64,000 nt of DNA from contig NC_069125.1 of NCBI RefSeq assembly GCF_026914265.1, positions 8,123,617 to 8,187,616 of the forward strand. The letters run 5' to 3'. Under the pieces are notes generated by a model. It ran no database searches and was not told the DNA's origin. It saw only the letters and a program-made list of their open reading frames with translations. Position numbers and translations under genes: made by a program. Shown piece by piece: positions 1 through 10,394 of the stretch. Each line of letters starts with the position of its first letter. The stretch's first letter is position 1. The stretch is from Mya arenaria (lineage: Eukaryota > Mollusca > Bivalvia > Myida > Myidae).

Positions 1-1120
1 TAGTGAAATAGGGAACTTATTGATTTAAAGCCTAGTGAAATAGGGAACTTATTGTTTTAAAGCCTAGTGAAATAGGGAACTTATTGATTTAAAGCCTAGT
101 GAAATAGGGAACTTATTGATTTAAAGCCTAGTGAAGTAGGGAATTTATTGATTTAAATCCTAGTGAAATAGGGAACTTACTGATTAAAGCCTATATTTAA
201 AGCCTAGTGAAAACTTATTGATTTAAAAGCCTAGTGAAATTGGGAACTTATTGATTTAAAGCCTAGTGAAATAGGGAACTTATTGATTTAAAAGCCTGGT
301 GAAATAGGGAACTTATTGATTTAAAGCCTATTGAAATAGGGAACTTATTGATTTAAAGCCTATTGAAATAGGGAACTTATTGATTTAAAGCCTAGTGAAA
401 TAGGGAACTTATTGAGTAAAGCCTAGTGAAATAGGGAACTTACTGATTAAAGCCTAGTGAAATAGGGAACTTATTGATTTAAAGCCTAGTGAAATAGGGA
501 ACTTATTGATTTAAAGCCTAGTGAAATAGGGAACTTATTGAGTAAAGCCTAGTGAAATAGGGAACTTACTGATTAAAGCCTAGTGAAATAGGGAACTTAT
601 TGATTTAAAGCCTAGTGAAATAGGGAACTTATTGATTTAAAAGCCTAGTGAAATAGGGAACTTATTGATTTAAAAGCCTAGTGAAATAGGGAACTTACTG
701 ATTTAAAGCCTAGTGTAATAGGGAACTTAACTGATTTAAAAGCCTGGTGAAATAGGGAACTTATTGATTTGAAAGCCTAGTGAAATAGGGAACTTATTGA
801 TTTAAAGCCTAGTGAAATAGGGAATTTATTCATTTAAAGCCTAGTGAAATAGGGAACTTATTGATTTAAAGCCTAGTGAAGTAGCGAACTTATTGTTTAA
901 AGCCTAGTGAAATAGCTAACTTATTGTTTTAAAGCCTAGTGCAATAGGGAACTTATTGATTTAAAGCCTAGTGCAATAGGGAACTTTTTGATTTAAAGCC
1001 TAGTGAAATAGGGAACTTATTGATTTAAAAGCCTAGTGAAATAGGGAACTTATTGAGTTAAAGCCTAGTGAAATAGGGAACTTTTTATTAAAAGCCTAGT
1101 GAAATAGGGAACTTCTTGAT
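1..1120. repeat. 32-bp tandem array cut by window start
   Basis: About 35 head-to-tail copies of a unit of roughly 32 bp with core GAAATAGGGAACTTATTGAT. The array continues beyond the left edge. Units differ by single bases and small indels, for example short versions lacking a few bases after TTATTGA. There are no unique spacers, so it is a minisatellite and not a CRISPR-like array. I see no gene in it. Confidence 0.97.
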
Positions 1121-1805
1121 GTCTGTGGGTGATGAAATAATGGCATTGGAATTTTAAACCTTAAAGAATTGTTAAAATCTTGAAAAAAAAATATCACAAA
1201 TTTTAAGCAGTCTTCAGTACATACTGCAAACCATTAGCATGGTTATTGCAATTATGCACAATGTGCACATATTAAGCAGGAATGATGTTTAAAATTTCAG
1301 TCACAAGGGATGAATGTAGCAGGTGTTTTGTACAGTATTGTCAAACCTTTCAAATCATGTGTGCTGTGTAATAAGTGGTAATGCATGTATGTTAAGATAT
1401 CTTTCTAATTTATCCACACTTCACGTATTGCATGGTAGTAGCTTGTATATTAAGCTCTGTCTACTGCTTACTGTTTGATATATTTTAAGAATAAATGCAT
1501 AAATGAAAAATAAATAAATAACTGATTAATTGATAGATAAATGTACTTGTAAATGTACTGTGTATAAACTATTGTAAGGAAAACTTGTTTGATATCACAT
1601 GTTTGATATGGCATTTTTGACATGGCATGTTTCACGTGGCATGTTTCATGTGGCATGTTTTACGTGGCATGTTTCATTTGGCATGTTTGATATGGTATGC
1701 ACAGCTTTGTGTGGGAAAACGACATAAATCAATATTCTTACATCCTATTTAAATATTTTGATGGCTTAAACCATAAACTAAAACGTTCTTTTCACTGTTA
1801 TTTCA
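1121..1805. other. AT-rich stretch with a short GGCATGTTT repeat
   Basis: No convincing coding sequence. Around 1608-1697 a unit of about 16 bp built on TGGCATGTTTCA is repeated five or six times. The last part, ending in a pyrimidine-rich tract and CAG at 1805, is probably the intron in front of the exon at 1806. Confidence 0.5.
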
Positions 1806-2062
1806 GATCACCCTTTAGAAGCACGAAAAACCCGGGCCTATGTTCCAGTCGACTCTGCAAGGCTGGTTTCCTGTTCAGATTCCGCGATATCGGCAAACTG
1901 CTAAAAAGTCGTGACATGTTACAGGCCCCAAACTACCAAGCTGCGAAGGAGCTTGATGTGGATTATCAGGAAGCTAAGAAAGTGTTTCGAAACTTCACGC
2001 ACAAAATTGGTCTCGGACATTGGATACAGAAACCGAAAGAGATTGAGCAGTTTGTGTCATGA
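1806..2062 (+). CDS. Terminal exon of an unrecognised gene
   Basis: An open frame follows a good 3' splice site (pyrimidine tract then TTTCAG) and runs to a TGA at 2060-2062. Read from the splice site it gives about 85 residues, basic at first (around RSTKNP). The later part, SRDMLQAPNYQAAKELDVDY then KVFRNFTHKIGLGHWIQKP, looks helical and codon-like. I do not recognise the family. The upstream exons would lie left of the array, outside the window, or in the unresolved stretch 1121-1800. The alternative is a chance open frame of 122 codons. The clean acceptor and the stop at a natural end favour a real last exon, but this is inference. Confidence 0.4.
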
Positions 2063-2987
2063 GAAATGTGCCTTATGTGATATGAATGGACATGTGTACA
2101 AGTATTACAGTTTTGATCCATTAAGTTGGAGTCTGTAACATTGTTAGTTCGTTTTTGAATCATGTTTAGTTGTTCACAAAGACTCCAGAAACAGGTCATA
2201 TTTTGATTTATTTGACTTTTTAAGGGACACGATTAAATAGGTTGCTGGAAAAAAAATGTTTTATTATAATGATCAAAACAAAAAAGGATAATTTTGTATC
2301 CAATATTGTGTTAAACAAACCAGATAGTGGGTACATCTCGGGGTCCGATGATGGTTTTCCACTTGCACATATTTTGACTGGAAACTTCTAGATCTAGTTT
2401 TGAGCTTAAGAAAGCTAATTCTTTCAACTTATTGTTTGTTCCATTCAAACTTCTGACAAAGTTGTTATATATTTTTTTACGAAAGAGATTGAAAATTAAA
2501 GGCATTAAAATATAGTTTTATATAATGTGTCATTTTTTATATTTTACCCCGTAGTACTGAAAAAAATAATAGTATAGGATGCGTTTCTGATATCCTCTAT
2601 CACAATGAAATTAGGCGTGTAAACAAGTATCCATGGAGACCCAATATTGGTCTTGACAGATGCATGTATATACAATGAACAAGACATGATACAGGCCATA
2701 ACAGGGATGCCAACGCAAATTTGCTAAAAAATAGGAAACCAGTACGTAATAGGAGTAACCCCATCACAATATATAGAAAAAATCATATTTTGTATAGATA
2801 AGATATAAGGCAATAAAAAAATATTCTAAGGTTTTGTGACCTAAAAAGGAAATCAGCTGAAAATAGTAAAATTGGCATTCCTGTCATCAGAAGTGTCCAT
2901 TCATGTTATAATATGCCTCCTTTAATTAATTCTGTTTTTGAACCCACTGTTGGTAGTTTTTATCAACGAAACTGCACTGCATGAGCT
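2063..2987. other. Intergenic, no feature seen
   Basis: AT-rich sequence downstream of the putative terminal exon. I see no further exon, clear repeat or RNA gene. Confidence 0.4.
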
Positions 2988-3340
2988 TTAAAGCTGCACT
3001 CTCGAGGATTTACCATTTGGACAACCTTTCTTGTCTTGGAACGAGTCAATTTATGCAAAAGTTTTTGTAAACTAGTCATTTAAGACTGCTGACAAAACAC
3101 TAGATTGCAGATTTTTTATATCTTAGTTAAAAAGTTGATGTTTTATGCATTTATCCTAAACCGTTAGTAACGGTTTTTGTCATAAAACTAATTTTGGATC
3201 GGAAATATGAAAATCTGCAATCAGATATTTTGTCAGCAATCTTTTATCTCTGGTTTGCAGATATTTATGCAAAAATTTGCTCATTCCAAGACAAAAAAAA
3301 AAGTTGTAAAAACAGTAAATCTGTGAGACTGCAGCTTTAA
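2988..3340. mobile_element. MITE family A copy 1 (TTAAAGCTGCACTCTC ends)
   Basis: A small palindromic element. The left end reads TTTAAAGCTGCACTCTC and the right end GAGACTGCAGCTTTAA. Its two arms are near reverse complements, sharing GTCTTGGAACGAG-like, AGACTGCTGACAAAA-like and AAACCGTTAGTAACGGTTT-like segments. TTAA at both ends suggests insertion at TTAA. No transposase frame. Other copies lie at 13849, 20151, 27707, 34783, 51362, 60311 and 62010. Confidence 0.85.
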
Positions 3341-3834
3341 CATGACACTTCCCAAACAATTCTATTCTGAAAAAGACATCTGGAAATAATAGCATTAATG
3401 ATTTAGTGCATTTTCTTAAATATAAAAAACAAATCAGCTGTTGAATAGTTTCTTTAAGAAAAAAGTGTGTTCCTAAATAGAATTGAATAATCAATGCAGC
3501 TAACTATACCTTATGGTTAGATATGGGAAAAGAAATTGGAAGGCATAAAATATAAGTGTATACCAGTATACAGGGCTGCTAAAATTTGAAACTCGAGTGG
3601 TCCGGGCCCATCATAACAAGAACTGTTGTTTATCTTTAAAACCGTATTCAAACAGTTCCAAAAGTTCCATCTATACCCAGCACATGATCTGTGGCATTAG
3701 CAGTTTGTACGGTATATGACATAACTTGTCTAATTGTCTCCCCTGTGATGTAGCATGTGTTTTGTCTGCCAGTAAACAGATATCGATTGATCATAGTATT
3801 GAATTACTACTGGTGGCATCGGTCTGTTGGTTAT
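3341..3834. other. Intergenic, no feature seen
   Basis: Unique-looking AT-rich sequence between MITE A and the 145-bp repeat block. No exon or RNA gene recognised. Confidence 0.35.
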
Positions 3835-4550
3835 CTTGACTCATTGGTTGGGGTATTTAAGAAATAAAATGCCAAAACTTTAGTACACCATCCATCCCAT
3901 GCACTTGGAGACCATTTCTTACAGTCTAAGACTGGATAAGGATCATTTCGACAATTGACCATTAAGTATGACCTTGACCTTTGAGGTACAGACCTGGGTC
4001 TAGTGTATGACATTGCTACCTCTTCATGGTGAACCTTCATAGCAAGTTATTTGAAAATCCTATAATGCACGGTCAACACACAGCCTGGACAAGGATCATT
4101 TCAATCTCTGACCTCAAATCTTAACCTTTGATGTACAAGAACTGTGTCTTATGCTCGACACACCACCTCAACATGGTGAACCTTCATAGCTAGATTTTGA
4201 AAATCCTATAATGCATGGTCAAGATACAGCCCAAAAAAGGATCATTTCAACAATCAACCTCTTATCTTGACCTTTGACTTACAGACCTGGGTAATGTGCA
4301 TGACACACCACCTCATCATGGTGATCCTTCATGGCAAGTTTTTTTAAAAGACTATAATGCATGGTAAAGAAACAGCCCAGAAAAGGATCTTTCCAACCTT
4401 TGACCTCTTATCTTGACCTTTGACTTACAGACCTTGGTAATGTGCATGACACACCACCTCATCATGGTGAACCTTCATGGCAAGTTTTTGAAAATCCTAT
4501 AGTGCATGGTCAAGATACAGCCTGGATAAATTCAGTCTGGACACACCTAT
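3835..4550. repeat. About 145-bp degenerate tandem repeat with AGGTCA-type motifs
   Basis: Four to five diverged copies of a unit. Each contains AAGGATCATTTC, a CTTGACCTTTGA segment, CACACCACCTCATCATGGTG, CCTTCATGGCAAG and AAAATCCTATAATGCATGG. The CTTGACCTTTGAC segments (3969-3984, 4266-4279, 4411-4427) read as imperfect direct repeats of AGGTCA on the minus strand. Noncoding; the short open frames here are by chance. Confidence 0.8.
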
Positions 4551-4974
4551 GCACCCATGAACACACACAAAACCATTGTTGTGACAACTATGTCTTCCTC
4601 AACAAAAGTGGACAAGACAAAAATGAGCTTCTCTGACAAAACTTTCGTGTAGATTCTTCAAACTCTATATACATGTTCAGCAGATGACACCAAATGAGTT
4701 TGGGTTCTATAGGTCAAATTCATGGTGACCTTTGCTATGAAATTATGGGCACTCATGACCGGCAACACATTTGAGTTGCGGAATTTTTGTTTTTGTATTT
4801 CACATTGTTTTCTTTCAGACAAGATCATTTTTTTGGTGCATTCAAAGTACTTGACTTGTCTTAACATATTGCTGGAGCCATGAGATATTATTCTTATTTC
4901 TCTATAGAATTTTCAATCAAGTTAATTGCTAATGCATGTCGATTCGCACTGAGCTCTGAATTCATATGGTACCC
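4551..4974. other. Intergenic, no gene seen
   Basis: Continues from the repeat block. It contains a GACCTTTGCTATGAAATTATGGGCA-like dispersed sequence of the type found around 4030-4550, but no coding signal. Confidence 0.3.
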
Positions 4975-5130
4975 TCTGGGGAGCCCTTCAGGTCTCAGTT
5001 TTCTAAAGAGTAACGTAACGGCCCAGGGTGGTGACACATCAAGTTCCAGTGTCGAGCAGTAGTGGGATCGCACCCGTGAACCTGGAACCTCAAATCCATG
5101 ACCAAATATGCTAAACACCTAGTCTTTATC
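4960..5130 (-). mobile_element. tRNA-headed SINE fragment
   Basis: On the minus strand there is an A-box-like TAGCATATTTGG near 5108-5119 and a B-box-like GGTGCGATCCC near 5064-5075, spaced as in a tRNA head. A short unrelated body follows towards 4960. The head is too diverged to be a functional tRNA. Family not named. Confidence 0.5.
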
Positions 5131-5416
5131 ACCATCAATAATGTAGGTGTTAAACGTGTAACAAAAAACAAGAAAATGCCCTGATCAAATTTAATGGCAT
5201 AAAATTATCTTCAATAGAAAAGGCAAATATATATCAAAACAGCACATAATTTTAAAACAAATATTGGAATATAAATCGAACAAGAAGTTAAATTTTACCT
5301 GTACAATAAGCCATCTGAAGTTAATTGTTGCGTGTGTGTAATGTTATTCACCGGTAAGTTTATATGTAGATGTAAATTGACTTCAGAACTCGAAATAACA
5401 GATGAGGTAAGAAAAA

Positions 5417-5860
5417 AGTCAAAGGGACTCGTTCACTTTTTATAATGGGGTCAGACATCGAATACCGTATATGTTTGTATGAAATTTGAAGAAAATGGTG
5501 TGAAATTTGAGAAAAAGGGTGTGAATTAACTAAAAGAAAATGGTGTGAGATTTAGAAAATGGTGTGAAACTGAAAGAATTTAAAGTGCTTCTTTCAGTGA
5601 TAAAACATCATCAAAAATTTAAAGCAAAGCTCTACTGTTAAAAAATATTTAAAAATGTAAAAAAAAAGCTTAAATACACTAAAAAATGTTAGACAAGCTA
5701 TTCAAAATTGAAAGATTTCAAAATTGCATTAAAAAAAATCAGTTGAAATGTGTAACTGCCATTGCCATTAATGTTTTTTGTTATATAAAGTGTTATAAAT
5801 ATATAGGTCAGAGTATATTAACTCAATGCCAACAAAGTCTGTGGACAAGTCCCTTTGAAA
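5417..5860. mobile_element. Inverted-repeat element with TCAAAGGGACT ends
   Basis: The left end reads GTCAAAGGGACTCGTTCAC. The right end is its near reverse complement, GTGGACAAGTCCCTTTGAAA. The interior is AT-rich with a repeated GGTGTGAAATTTGA motif near 5500-5560 and no transposase frame. Probably a non-autonomous DNA transposon. Confidence 0.55.
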
Positions 5861-6131
5861 GAAATAAGGCAATTAAATTTGACAGCATGAAACTGAAAGG
5901 CTAATGTCTACATGTTACATATAAGCTGTCGGATACATTGTTTATTGGAAATTAATATAATTTGTCTGCCAAGCATTAGAAATCTGATGTATATAACAAC
6001 AGAAACATTGAACTAATACAAGGATGATTAAACCGCAACAATTTCTATTCTTGTGGAAAAGCCTCTAAATACAATTTAACAAATATTCCGGAGTCTCAGT
6101 GACAGTTTCAAGTGTGTGTATAGGTTAGAGT

Positions 6132-6560
6132 TTATTAAAATGATACTCTTAAAAATCGTATTCAAAATCAATACATACACATATATAACAAACATCAAAT
6201 TGACTGATAAACCTTTTAACTACTTACTAAATAATGCATTTATTGAAAATATTAATTACTGATAACAAGATTGTAGCCGTGTAAGCAGAAAGCGCAAAAA
6301 TATTAAATGATTGGTGAATGCTAAAAGATTTACTGTGGTCTACTACAGTCTCTTGAGGTAGAAATACCATGTTTTAAGCTTATTTCATTCAAATTAAACA
6401 TTTCATTCAAATTAAACTCAGTATCCTTCATAAGACCCATTGTTTTCGACATTTTATTCATCTTTTTTGAAATATTAATCTTATCTGGGTCCAGTAAGAG
6501 TCTATCTTTAAGTAATTTCTTTTTGATTAAGTAACCTAAGGAAAAAGAGCGCAGCTAAGA
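6132..6560. repeat. Dispersed repeat, copy 1 (partner at 21955)
   Basis: Shares long near-identical stretches with 21955-22335, for example ACTACTTACTAAATAATG, TAACAAGATTGTA and AAATATTAAATGATTGGTGA. Noncoding. It is probably an old mobile element, but I could not define terminal repeats. Confidence 0.75.
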
Positions 6561-6698
6561 GACAGTGTTTTCTAATTCAAGAAGAAATACCTTAATAAAT
6601 TCTAACCAACTTAGTGTTAGCCCTTTCAAATTGTATCAGCTTTAAAATTAAGCCATGCGCCTGGTGTCAAAAAGACCTTTCAATCACTGCAAGATATT

Positions 6699-6952
6699 GG
6701 ACTGATTGTTCAGAACTAAGTTAAATCTAACAAAGTGATTAACAACATAATTGTTAACTTTTAAATGAGAAATATTTCATCATGTGTTAATATATTAAAA
6801 TAAAACAAGTTAAGCTGAAAAAGTGGTCTGACTAAGACAATGGGCAGGAACACTATGATCACAGGCATATCCATTAATCTTGAAGTTGACAACGATGACT
6901 TTGAAACGTTGCTAACTTTAACAAAGTTCTGAGCAATCGGCCCATTGAGAGG
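6699..6952. mobile_element. MITE family D copy 1 (TGATTGTTCAGAACT ends)
   Basis: Left end GGACTGATTGTTCAGAAC and right end GTTCTGAGCAATCGGCCC are inverted repeats. The interior holds the TTAACAAC/GTTAA motifs seen in the copies at 9582, 20520 and 22731. No coding sequence. Confidence 0.7.
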
Positions 6953-6966
6953 TCATTTAAATCAGG

Positions 6967-7203
6967 CCCCAATTTCTTAAAACTTCATAACAGGATCTAG
7001 CTAAGCTCACAATTTTTATTTGTCTATTATTCGCGATATATTTACTTCGCTAAGAGATTTTGGACTTTAAATAGGAATTATCCTTCAGATAATTACATTA
7101 AACCATTTTGTATTTATGAAAACATATTTTAGAATGTATTTCGGCTTATTGAAATTCGCTACTTAAGTCTGTTAAGCTTAAGACATTTCGAGAAATTGGG
7201 ACC
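6967..7203. mobile_element. MITE family C copy 1 (CCCCAATTTCTCGAAAC ends)
   Basis: Diverged copy of a palindromic element: GGCCCCAATTTCTTAAAAC at the left and TTTCGAGAAATTGGGACC at the right, with TTAAGCTTAAG motifs inside. Better preserved copies lie at 24593 and 60377. Confidence 0.6.
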
Positions 7204-7911
7204 AGTGTTGACACTGAAATTGCAAATTTGCATATGCAAACCGTAGGCGTAAGCAAACCGTAGGCGTGGCTCTATGCATAATTTGCTTAATCATGATGAG
7301 TCATCCTTATTATAGGTTTACTATTGAGCTTCTCCCATAGTTATGTAATCAAATAATAGTGCAATTCATATTGGTAAGAAATTCATTCACCATTTCACAA
7401 ATAAATCACATATGAGTTAACCAATTACAATCATAATCATAAAAAAACAACAAGGTTCTTCAGTTCTATAGTTTTCACCAAAATACAATATTTTACAACA
7501 AAGTATAATGCGAAAAGAATAATCATAATAAAAGTACCTGGATGAAATGTAATCAATTAATTATTTATTATAAGATATTTATACAGTTAAATAACTGGAC
7601 TCCAATCTATGTTTCAGACTTAAAGGGGCATAGTCAGCTTTTGCGAGTTAATTTGTTTATAATTAGGAAAAGAATAAAAAGTACATAACAAGTTGATTAT
7701 GAGGCCTCTTGAAAGCTTCTAAATAGCCGACTACCATACATACTAATAAAATGTTCCAACAAAACAGAAAACTCTTTTAACGCATCTACAACTAGCCACA
7801 ACAGTTTTTTGAAAACAATAACAATAAACATTCAAATTTAAACAACTTGAGTTGATAATTTTTTAAATCGTATTATAAGATTCATTAACTTCATCAAATT
7901 TTTTTATACTG
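7204..7911. other. Intergenic, no gene seen
   Basis: AT-rich. A direct repeat of CAAACCGTAGGCGT lies near 7238-7266, and TTAAAGGGGCATAGTCAG at 7620 resembles the end of another small element (compare GCCCCTTTAAT at 23465). No exon recognised. Confidence 0.35.
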
Positions 7912-7970
7912 TGGGCTAGTGGACATGGCACCAGACTGCAGACCAAAAGGACATGGGTTTAATCCCTGTT
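7912..7970 (+). mobile_element. tRNA-derived SINE head
   Basis: TGGGCTAGTGGACATGGCA resembles a Pol III A box and GGGTTTAATCCC a B box at tRNA spacing, followed by AT-rich sequence. The body is not defined, so this is a fragment or a simple SINE. Confidence 0.5.
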
Positions 7971-8975
7971 TTCAATTTTCTAATATTTTTTTTATTATCA
8001 TTTATAAAATTAATTGCTTATCTTATCACTGTGATATGTTTAACATAATCATCATATTTCGTTTTCCTTATGTATTTAAAGTTCAAATAGCAATTAACTT
8101 ACATGTAGTAACTAAGCCACTTAAATATTTTCTTTCAGTGTCCTGGTGTGAACTGTACTGTAATTTTAAACAGAATTTTTCTTTTACTTTTTTATTTCAT
8201 GCATTTTTATTAATTGAATTTAATAAATAACTGATATCAGAATAATCAATCTTCTACCAAAGAGGGTCATTCACAAAATGATGTCATTGATAAACTTCCT
8301 TAAGCTCTGTGTGCGATTGATTGTATGGTGGTTTTCTGCAGTGAAAAAGCCTAAAATGAGAACAGAAATGTTTCCTAATATTGAGATAAACTTCCACTCT
8401 TTGAATGGCATGCTTATCATTATACGATCAAGTTTATAAGGTTATAATCCACCAAAATTGTTCAATAAACCACTAAAAACATGAAATAAAAAGATATAAA
8501 TTATTGCAGTAATTTAGGTAGACATCTGTCACACGGAAAAATCAGATGTAATAATGTACATTATACATCAGGGCTTCCATTCAAGGAACTTTGAAATTAT
8601 ACATTACGTACTCAGTTTGAAATTATACATTACTCCCAAAAAGTGGGTTAAAACTTCCAAACTTGAGTTCTTGGAAGTACAAAAACTAACTGCATTTCGG
8701 ATGAAACTTCCCAAAGTGAAAGGTTGGACGTTTAAAATATCAAAACCTGGTGTCAACATAATATCAAAATAAACTAAATTTATTAATAAATTTCAATTGA
8801 AAATTATTTTTTTCATAAACTGAGCATGATTTAATGCAAATTCTTTCATTATATATCAGAATAATTGAACTGTATTGGACAAATCTTATTGTTCGAGATA
8901 CTTAAACAACCTAATTTCCGAAAGAACTTCAAAAATGGTTGGCAATGAAGTTCTTACTTTAACTATTTCAACTTC
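7971..8975. other. Intergenic, no gene seen
   Basis: AT-rich. A short direct repeat (GAAATTATACATTAC, twice) lies near 8591-8633. The open frames here have no family resemblance or splice support. Confidence 0.35.
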
Positions 8976-9250
8976 TTAAAGGGACTAGACACAAGAGGAT
9001 AAAATTCCAAGAAAAAAAGAAAATTGACAAAAACTTACATAAACTTGACATTGTTGTGTACAACGCATCGAATATTACTTACTGATGTATCACATCTCTT
9101 GCGACACAAAAATCTTCCGCAGTTTTTGCCTATTTTTCCAATGCGAAATTTACTGGGATTGTCTACCATGTAAATACCAGTTAATTTAAAAATAGCATCA
9201 GTTTATGTATTCATTCTAATCACATGACCTTCCCATACTAAATATACACA
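8976..9250. mobile_element. MITE family E copy 1 (TTAAAGGGACTAGACAC end)
   Basis: Left end TTAAAGGGACTAGACAC. The interior, including GACATTGTTGTGTACAACGC and TCTTCCGCAGTTTTTGC, matches the minus strand of the copy at 58535-58960. The right boundary is unclear. Noncoding. Confidence 0.6.
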
Positions 9251-9581
9251 ACATTATGCGCTTTGAACGTGGAGACTCATCAGAGACAGCAATGAAGTAT
9301 TCTTTAAATCATAAAAAACTATGTATTTATAATCGGCCTAATACTTGAGCTTGAATTGACAATTTCAGGATTGTTTTTAAAAAAAAAAAATATTTGCTGA
9401 TTTTGGGACCAACCTTCAATGGAAGCCCCAATACATATTGATATAATTATCAACAAAACAAAAACAATACTGCTCAAATGACTATCTACTTAGCATGAAT
9501 AAAATGTAGTACAAAATCAAACTAATCAAATGTTGAAAAAAAAGAAAAACACCTTAAAGACAAATCTAAACTTAACAATCT

Positions 9582-9866
9582 TTGGGCTGATTGTTCAGGA
9601 CTCTGTTAGAATTAACAACATCGTTAACCTTGTTATCATCATCGTTGTTAACATTCAAATTGTTACTGATCCTCAGGAAGTTTCACAGAGATGCTTACAG
9701 TCCTCACTGTTCCTACCCAGATATGAGATAACTGTTTTAGCTGTATCCCCCCCCCCCTCGGTAGTTTTATTTAAATCTATGACCCCCATCCTAAAATATT
9801 TGCCTGAAAAAGTTAATAATGATGTTGTTTATAACATTGTTAACAAAGTTCTGAACATTCGGGCCA
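9582..9866. mobile_element. MITE family D copy 2
   Basis: Left GGGCTGATTGTTCAGGACT and right GTTCTGAACATTCGGGCC form terminal inverted repeats, with TTAACAACATCGTTAACC just inside the left end and its counterpart at the right. A C-rich tract lies near 9748. An open frame of 116 codons spans this element and is not a gene. Confidence 0.7.
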
Positions 9867-10394
9867 ATATCATTGGGTAACGAAATTTTCATGAATGGCA
9901 TCAAAGATAACAGTTCATCACGGGAATCCATCCCATAACAGATGTTTTTAAAAGAATACAATATACATGAAGGTACAGTTTTTCAGTTTAAAATGCAAAT
10001 GCGTAATAAATGTATTTTATACAATACATAAAAATATACACAGTAAGGTTTTAGCCAAGTTCTAAAAAAGACAGTGTGCTGCAGAAATAGGACAGAGTGC
10101 TAAGGGAGAAAATGGCACATTGTGTCTGGCAGTAAAGAGTTTGCACTTAATGAATTTCACAAAAAAGTAGGAATTGTGCTTGATTAGGTTTTAACTGCCA
10201 AATATGTCAATTTTATATGAATTCATTTAATATCTTAAGCATTTAATTCTTTGAAGTCAGGAGGCTACTGATGATGGTTTCCATGAGGGCAGGTGGACGC
10301 TACCAAAAAAGGACAGGGTGCAGCCCTCTTCCATAATATTTTAGCTAAAACCCTATAAATACATACACAAGATGGTGTTACAATCACACAAATA
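9867..10394. other. 3' flank of the minus-strand nuclear receptor
   Basis: Probably 3' untranslated sequence of the receptor at 10395-11990. On the minus strand an ATTAAA occurs near 10224-10229 as a possible poly(A) signal. AAAACAGT/CTCTTC-like short repeats flank it (10050-10090 and 10310-10330 share TTTTAGC and CTAAAA motifs). No gene. Confidence 0.3.

Noticed and set aside
1-1120. CRISPR-like regular repeat of 32 bp
   Set aside because: Units are contiguous with no unique spacers and the DNA is eukaryotic; it is a minisatellite.
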